DNA from: Parabacteroides distasonis
GTDB taxonomy: Bacteria > Bacteroidota > Bacteroidia > Bacteroidales > Tannerellaceae
Direction of reading: 5' to 3'
Assembly: GCA_015060925.1 (NCBI GenBank)
Contig: SUXM01000016.1
Location: forward strand, 1-59,726
Length of the DNA stretch: 59,726 bases
The position numbers and the translations under genes were made by a program. The notes beneath the pieces were generated by a model. That model ran no database searches, was not told the origin of the DNA, and worked only from the letters and a program-made list of their open reading frames with translations. The stretch's first letter is position 1; each line of letters opens with the position of its first letter. This document shows, piece by piece, positions 55,503 through 59,726 of this stretch.

Positions 55503-56741
55503 ATGCGAGAATTATTTAAGTATTTAGTTTTATCGGTATTGGCATTAAATGTGATTTCATGCGATGATAACGACAATTATCCAACACCATCCGATGGAGA
55601 CAATGATATTTGGGGTACAACCTACTCTCATTCTAATTTGGGTGCATATCCGGATATATACTCCAAATATTGGGTTTATGCCTACGATATATCTAAGAAT
55701 CCCAACATTGGGTTACGCATTACTGGTGTTTATCCTCAAGCTCGCTTTTTTAGTTTTTCTGTTTATAATGACTTGAAGGGTGAAGTTATTGATGGTCTTG
55801 ACGATGTGAATGTGTCTCCTGATGACGGTTATGTAAACCCTTATAATACTACGACTAATAGTACCGACAATAAGTTTACAATATATCTTCTAAAAGAGGG
55901 TACAAACCTATCATTGCTTCCAAATGTAAAGGAAGAGAATGTGTGTTATTTTAATGATGATGTAGAGTGTGTTAGTATTTGTTTGCGCCAATATCTTGGA
56001 GAAGGTGAATATGGTGGCGTAGAACTTCCTACAATTGAAGGTGTAAATCTGACCACAGGTACTATTGTTGATGCCCCTAAAGCTGTGACATCGAAAGCCA
56101 CCATTATGAAAGATGGCAATTTTGTACCGCTTGAGTCTGATCAATTAACGGAAGTTCCATTCCTTTTGTCACCGCGTGGAGATTATTTCCCGAATAATTC
56201 TACTGATTATTTATATTGTCGCACACAGTTGACTACAGATCAAGTCCTCACATTCAGTTTTATCCCGGCACCTATACCTACATGTGTAGAGGAATATCAA
56301 AGTGCAAAAACTCGATATTGGTCAATATGCATAGGTTCGGTGATGAACACATACTCTTATTGTTCTTTCTATGATCGGATGTTGGAGTACAAAGATGGAG
56401 AAAAGATTACTGTTGCTGTAATTTCTGTCAATAATGCCAAACTCGCAGAGGTTAAGAAAGCCATGCAGAATATCCCTTATAGTTATCTATTAGAATGGGA
56501 TGAAGAGCGCCTTGACAACCAAGGAAGAAAGATTAGTAATATAATCACTGTGTTATATCGCAATATTCTCCCTGATAAGACTTGGCAATATTCTATGAGC
56601 ACTATGATTCCTACTCCCTATGGCGATCCATACAACAGTATTACCAATCCGGACAAGCAGATGGCACACAAGGCCTTAGGTGACTACGGTCCTTTAGGTA
56701 TAAAATATGCAACCGATGAATTCTTGCAGACATATAAGTAA
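55503..56741 (+). CDS. orphan lipoprotein of unknown function
   Basis: This 412-residue protein has a lipobox NVISC (C20) followed by an acidic DDNDN spacer, the kind that can direct surface export in Bacteroidetes. The body is rich in aromatic, asparagine and threonine residues and beta-prone. The segments ARFFSFSVYNDLKG and DDVNVSPDDGYVNPYNT look like a structured beta domain. I do not recognise the family. It lies alone between two tRNAs, which could mark a variable locus. Confidence 0.6.
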   Translation: MRELFKYLVLSVLALNVISCDDNDNYPTPSDGDNDIWGTTYSHSNLGAYPDIYSKYWVYAYDISKNPNIGLRITGVYPQARFFSFSVYNDLKGEVIDGLDDVNVSPDDGYVNPYNTTTNSTDNKFTIYLLKEGTNLSLLPNVKEENVCYFNDDVECVSICLRQYLGEGEYGGVELPTIEGVNLTTGTIVDAPKAVTSKATIMKDGNFVPLESDQLTEVPFLLSPRGDYFPNNSTDYLYCRTQLTTDQVLTFSFIPAPIPTCVEEYQSAKTRYWSICIGSVMNTYSYCSFYDRMLEYKDGEKITVAVISVNNAKLAEVKKAMQNIPYSYLLEWDEERLDNQGRKISNIITVLYRNILPDKTWQYSMSTMIPTPYGDPYNSITNPDKQMAHKALGDYGPLGIKYATDEFLQTYK

Positions 56742-56825
56742 ATTATAGCCATACAAGCTAAACGAGGTTGTATATTTTCGGTCTGTTATTTTTTTAATGA
56801 ATGAATGTAGGTTTCATTTTCTGAG

Positions 56826-56866
56826 AATGCCTGTTTGCCATTGGTGCGGTAGATGGGCATTTTTCT
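56826..56866 (+). terminator. probable terminator after the orphan lipoprotein
   Basis: AATGCC and GGGCATT flank an interior loop and are followed by TTTTTCTTT. The stem is short, so confidence is modest. Confidence 0.4.
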
Positions 56867-56918
56867 TTCCCTTATTTTGAAAATTGTGTGGTGACAGTTT
56901 GTTTAAAAGAGAAAAAGA

Positions 56919-56959
56919 AAAATCGCTAACAGTTTGATTATTTAACTATTAGCGATTTT
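56919..56959 (-). terminator. tRNA-Phe terminator
   Basis: AAAATCGCTAA and TTAGCGATTTT form a perfect 11-bp stem; on the minus strand a TTTCTTTTTCTC tract follows. It begins 6 nt after the tRNA 3' end. Confidence 0.85.
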
Positions 56960-56964
56960 CTTAG

Positions 56965-57037
56965 TGGTGCCACCAGGAATCGAACCGGGGACACAAGGAT
57001 TTTCAGTCCTTTGCTCTACCAACTGAGCTATGGCACC
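56965..57037 (-). tRNA. tRNA-Phe (anticodon GAA)
   Basis: This 73-nt cloverleaf on the minus strand has acceptor GGTGCCA/TGGCACC, anticodon stem AAGGA/TCCTT with loop CTGAAAA (anticodon GAA), and a T-arm with GGTTCGATTCC. No CCA is encoded. Confidence 0.95.
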
Positions 57038-57053
57038 GTTTTGTTTTACGAGT

Positions 57054-57084
57054 GCAAAGATATATACTTTTTTTTATTTAGCAA
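57054..57084 (-). promoter_or_regulatory. tRNA-Phe promoter
   Basis: The minus strand reads TTG (57084-57082), 19 nt, then TATCTTTGC (57062-57054), 16 nt before the tRNA. Confidence 0.6.
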
Positions 57085-57109
57085 TAGATAGAGCAAAAAA
57101 ACTTGTTTT

Positions 57110-58141
57110 TTATTGTTTTAGTGAATTCCAGCCTTGAGCTTTTAATTCCACTTCGCCTCCGTCTCGGCCTACTAAAAAGTTACCAAATTCCTGTTTGGTA
57201 ATATGTCCTATGACTTTAATCCCTTCTATTTCTGATATCTTATCATGCTCTGTTAAAGGAACAGTAAATAATAGTTCGTAATCTTCCCCTCCATTAAGGG
57301 CTGCTGTAATTAAATTCATATTAAATTGTTCTGCCATTGTTGCTGTTTGATAATCAATAGGGATACGGTCTTCATAAATGCGGCATCCTACTTGGCTTTC
57401 TTGAGAAAGGTGAAGTAGCTCTGATGATAATCCATCTGAAATATCCATCATAGAGGTGGGAGTTATATCGGCATTCCTAAGCATTTGGATGATGTCTTTT
57501 CGTGCTTCTGGCTTAAGCTGTCGTTCTAATAAATACTCTTTGCCTGTAAAGTCTGGCGTGAAATCTTTTTCTCCTTTGAATATTCTCTTTTCGCGCTCTA
57601 ATAATTGAAGTCCCATGTAGGCGGCTCCTAAATCACCGGAAACGCAAATGAGGTCTGTCTCTTTTGCTCCGCTTCGGAGTACTATTCTTTCTTTGTCTCC
57701 TTCTCCTATACAAGTAATACTGATACACAGTCCTGTTAAGGATGCAGAAGTGTCTCCTCCTACAATATCAACATTATAAACTTCACATGCTAATTTTATA
57801 CCTGCGTAAAATTCTTCTAAATCTTCCACTGAAAAACGTTTGGATATACCTAAAGAAATCGTTATTTGTTTAGGTTGCCCATTCATGGCATAGATGTCCG
57901 AAAAGTTTACAACAGCAGATTTATATCCTAAATGTTTGAGGGGGACATAGGTTAGATCAAAGTGTATTCCTTCTAATAATAAATCAGTAGTAACGAGGAC
58001 TTGCTTGTCTTTATACGACAATATGGCAGCGTCATCTCCAATACCTTTTATTGTACTGTTGTGTTTAATCTCAATTTTTTCAGTTAGATGACGGATAAGA
58101 CCAAACTCTCCTAATGTAGATATTTCTGTTCTATTGCTCAT
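57110..58141 (-). CDS. thiL: thiamine-monophosphate kinase
   Basis: This 343-residue cytoplasmic enzyme turns thiamine phosphate into the active cofactor thiamine pyrophosphate. The ATP/Mg motifs GIGDDAAIL, VTTDLLLEGIHF and VNFSDIYAMNG come first, with IVGGDTSAS, VSGDLGAAYMG, MDISDGLSSELLHLS and GGEDYELLFTV after. The start overlaps the lpxK stop by 4 nt, so the two are translationally coupled. Confidence 0.95.
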   Translation of the reverse strand: MSNRTEISTLGEFGLIRHLTEKIEIKHNSTIKGIGDDAAILSYKDKQVLVTTDLLLEGIHFDLTYVPLKHLGYKSAVVNFSDIYAMNGQPKQITISLGISKRFSVEDLEEFYAGIKLACEVYNVDIVGGDTSASLTGLCISITCIGEGDKERIVLRSGAKETDLICVSGDLGAAYMGLQLLEREKRIFKGEKDFTPDFTGKEYLLERQLKPEARKDIIQMLRNADITPTSMMDISDGLSSELLHLSQESQVGCRIYEDRIPIDYQTATMAEQFNMNLITAALNGGEDYELLFTVPLTEHDKISEIEGIKVIGHITKQEFGNFLVGRDGGEVELKAQGWNSLKQ

Positions 58142-59244
58142 TTTTTAGTAGATAAAATGTGACTTTTTTGAACTGCAATAATATGTTTTTTTATTGTTTC
58201 TTCAAAATATTTACTATCCTGAAATTCAATCGTAATAGGTTGATAGTAAAGAACTGCTTTCCAATTTTTAGGAATTAAAGGGTTGTCTTTTAATCGGGCA
58301 GCATCTTTTTCTGTAACTAAAATGATTCTGTTGGTAGAATTCATTTGTTGGAATATTGTATCCAACTTCTTGAAATCAGATTTAGAAAAATGATGATGGT
58401 CGGGAAAAATCTCTATCTGTAGCTTAGGTATAAGCTTGCTAATCTCTTGGATGAATGGTTCGGGGTTGGCGATACCTGTGATGAGAAGAGTCTCTTTGTT
58501 ATAGAGATTGGCAGGGGCTGTGAGTTCTGTTTCTTCGGGAAAAACAGGTCTGATTTGCTTGTATGCAATACTTGTGAAAAATAAAAGTTGATGTGCTTTT
58601 AAATTCATGTTATTTTCAATGATCCGGAAATCAATAGGTTTGATTGTTTTTTCGCATTTGGTGACTATTACAATGTCTGCTCGATGTATGTTACCCGCTG
58701 GTTCGCGTAAGTGACCAACAGGAAGTAATTTATCTATATAAAATAAGCGGTGGAAATCGCTAAGGACGATTGATAAAGATGGCTGTACGTAACGATGTTG
58801 GTAGGCATCATCTAAAAGAATGATGTCTGGTCTTTGTTCTAAAGGTAATGATAATAAGTTTTGGATACCTCTTCGGCGGTTAGAGTCTACTGCTATTAAA
58901 ACGTTTGGATATTTACATTTCATTTGGAATGGTTCGTCTCCTATGTCGAAATAGGTACTTTGAGGGGTTGCTAAAAAAAAACCTGATGTTTTTCTTTTAT
59001 AGCCTCGGCTGAGTACAGCTATACGATATTTGTCCATTAATAATTGGATGATATATTCTGTGTGCGGAGTTTTTCCGGTACCTCCTACTGATAAATTACC
59101 TATAGAAATGATAGGGATAGGATATTGTTTAGAAGGTAAAATACCCCAATCAAAAAGAAGATTCCGTATCCAAATTGCAATCCCGTATAAAAGGGATAGG
59201 GGGATTAATAGGTTGTGAAATTTTATTTTATTGTATGTAGACAT
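58138..59244 (-). CDS. lpxK: tetraacyldisaccharide 4'-kinase (lipid A biosynthesis)
   Basis: This 368-residue inner-membrane-associated kinase phosphorylates the lipid A disaccharide precursor at the 4' position, the sixth step of the Raetz pathway. An N-terminal membrane helix (about 10-30) precedes the P-loop SVGGTGKTP (52-60). The LSRGYKRKTSGF, DEPFQMK and ILLDDAYQHRYV motifs are conserved. thiL overlaps its end by 4 nt. The -7 element at 59278-59285 lies upstream. Confidence 0.94.
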   Translation of the reverse strand: MSTYNKIKFHNLLIPLSLLYGIAIWIRNLLFDWGILPSKQYPIPIISIGNLSVGGTGKTPHTEYIIQLLMDKYRIAVLSRGYKRKTSGFFLATPQSTYFDIGDEPFQMKCKYPNVLIAVDSNRRRGIQNLLSLPLEQRPDIILLDDAYQHRYVQPSLSIVLSDFHRLFYIDKLLPVGHLREPAGNIHRADIVIVTKCEKTIKPIDFRIIENNMNLKAHQLLFFTSIAYKQIRPVFPEETELTAPANLYNKETLLITGIANPEPFIQEISKLIPKLQIEIFPDHHHFSKSDFKKLDTIFQQMNSTNRIILVTEKDAARLKDNPLIPKNWKAVLYYQPITIEFQDSKYFEETIKKHIIAVQKSHILSTKK

Positions 59245-59277
59245 GTTTTATTATTATATTTATGTGTGATGAAAGGA

Positions 59278-59285
59278 CAAAGATA
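59278..59285 (-). promoter_or_regulatory. lpxK-thiL promoter -7 element
   Basis: TATCTTTG on the minus strand matches TAnnTTTG, 34 nt before the lpxK start. Confidence 0.5.
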
Positions 59286-59438
59286 GTGAAATTTGTTGTA
59301 TTAAAGGTTATGTAAGGCAAACTGTCTTGTGGAAGAAGTGAAATCGGATTGGACGTAAAATTTTAGTTTTTAAATATCAGATACTGAGAGTATATGGGGG
59401 AGAGAGTCTTTTGGTTAATAAAAAAAGGATCGAAAACA

Positions 59439-59471
59439 TTTGGTAGATATGTTTTATAGCATTACTTTTGC
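59439..59471 (+). promoter_or_regulatory. rRNA operon promoter P1
   Basis: TTTG (59439-59442), a 20-nt spacer and TACTTTTGC (59463-59471) fit the consensus. It is followed by ACCCGCAATC, which is repeated at P2. Confidence 0.8.
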
Positions 59472-59543
59472 ACCCGCAATCGAGCGAGATGTGCGGTGTT
59501 GAGGTGTTGGTTAATGATTTTGAAAAAAAATATTTCAGAAAAA

Positions 59544-59575
59544 TTTGCAGAATAAAAAATAGTTATTACCTTTGC
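59544..59575 (+). promoter_or_regulatory. rRNA operon promoter P2
   Basis: TTTG (59544-59547), a 19-nt spacer and TACCTTTGC (59567-59575), 104 nt after P1, again followed by ACCCGCAATC. Confidence 0.8.
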
Positions 59576-59614
59576 ACCCGCAATCAAGGAAACGAGGTTG
59601 CGAAAAAAGAAAGA

Positions 59615-59624
59615 GTTCTTTGAA
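59615..59624 (+). promoter_or_regulatory. boxA-like antitermination signal in the rRNA leader
   Basis: GTTCTTTGAA resembles the boxA element (GCTCTTTAA-type) where NusB/S10 load to protect rRNA transcription. The assignment rests on sequence and position only. Confidence 0.55.
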
Positions 59625-59726
59625 AGAGAATTACATATCAACAAGTAGTACAAGAGCGTTAGAAGTATAAGACGAAACCGTCAAGGACAATAATAAGTAC
59701 GAGATTCTGGGCGAAGATAAAAAAGA

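Larger units (their letters stand above)
59245..59726. other. 482-nt region: lpxK promoter and rRNA operon leader
   Basis: No gene is seen. From left to right it holds the lpxK promoter, an AT-rich stretch, rRNA promoters P1 and P2, and an rRNA leader with a boxA-like GTTCTTTGAA (59615-59624). The 16S gene itself would begin beyond the right edge. Confidence 0.75.

Noticed and set aside
55084-56964. tRNA-integrated island with att repeats
   Set aside because: No copy of the tRNA-Thr or tRNA-Phe 3' end was found across the interval, and there is no integrase. Only a 7-nt TTTTCGG match was seen.

Overview
The window is a stretch of Bacteroidales chromosome, most like Parabacteroides or a close relative. 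The evidence is a SusD-type gene end, type III glutamine synthetase, GH97 and GH3 enzymes, and exported proteins with Bacteroidetes-style lipoboxes. Most upstream regions carry the Bacteroidetes promoter (TTTG, 19-21 nt, TAnnTTTG), and Shine-Dalgarno sites are weak. The genus is inferred from protein flavour, not from a marker gene; 16S rRNA would start just beyond the right edge. Most of the window is ordinary core genome. I see no insertion sequence, prophage or CRISPR array.

Layout. 1-332: the end of a susD-like gene. 406-3081: O-acetylhomoserine sulfhydrylase and a MATE exporter, on the minus strand. 3183-7943: a 1000-residue TPR protein and an outer-membrane beta-barrel in one minus-strand operon. 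8057-14132: minus-strand Nudix hydrolase, ROK glucokinase, GH3 glucosidase, purT and a ZIP metal transporter. 14459-20188: a five-gene tripartite MacB-like export operon with two different permeases. 20312-22237: a GH97 lipoprotein. 22462-27035: minus-strand glnN and a K+-dependent membrane pyrophosphatase. 27221-30004: a cytoplasmic GH13 amylase and prs. 30151-31398: a signal-peptide-like small ORF ending in a perfect 21-bp inverted repeat, and mnmA. 31529-36968: SGNH hydrolase, M49 peptidase, AlkD-like protein, a Fur-family regulator and purA. 37084-41804: zinc peptidase, secreted propeller-like protein, queuosine-precursor transporter with a radical SAM partner, and hisS. 42038-45627: groES-groEL, then an ECF sigma factor, a one-TM anti-sigma-like protein and a periplasmic CpxP/CnrX-like protein. 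45719-49587: mazG, dsbD and an RluA-type pseudouridine synthase. 49856-55047: valS, a Tat-exported TIM-barrel protein, a lipoprotein and an acidic protein. 55084-57037: tRNA-Thr(CGU), an orphan lipoprotein and tRNA-Phe(GAA). 57110-59244: thiL and lpxK. The right end holds two tandem promoters and the leader of an rRNA operon.

How the genes work together. The SusD end, GH97, GH3, GH13 and glucokinase form a loose alpha/beta-glucan theme, but they are separate transcription units rather than one PUL. The most suggestive small systems are the queuosine-precursor transporter with its radical SAM enzyme (possible queuine salvage), the sigma/anti-sigma/periplasmic-sensor triplet, and the TPR/beta-barrel pair. 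Two divergent intergenic regions (14.2 kb and 49.7 kb) carry related TTACATCSGA-type palindrome clusters. The rRNA and tRNA-Thr promoters share a fixed TTTGCACCCGCA start-site block.
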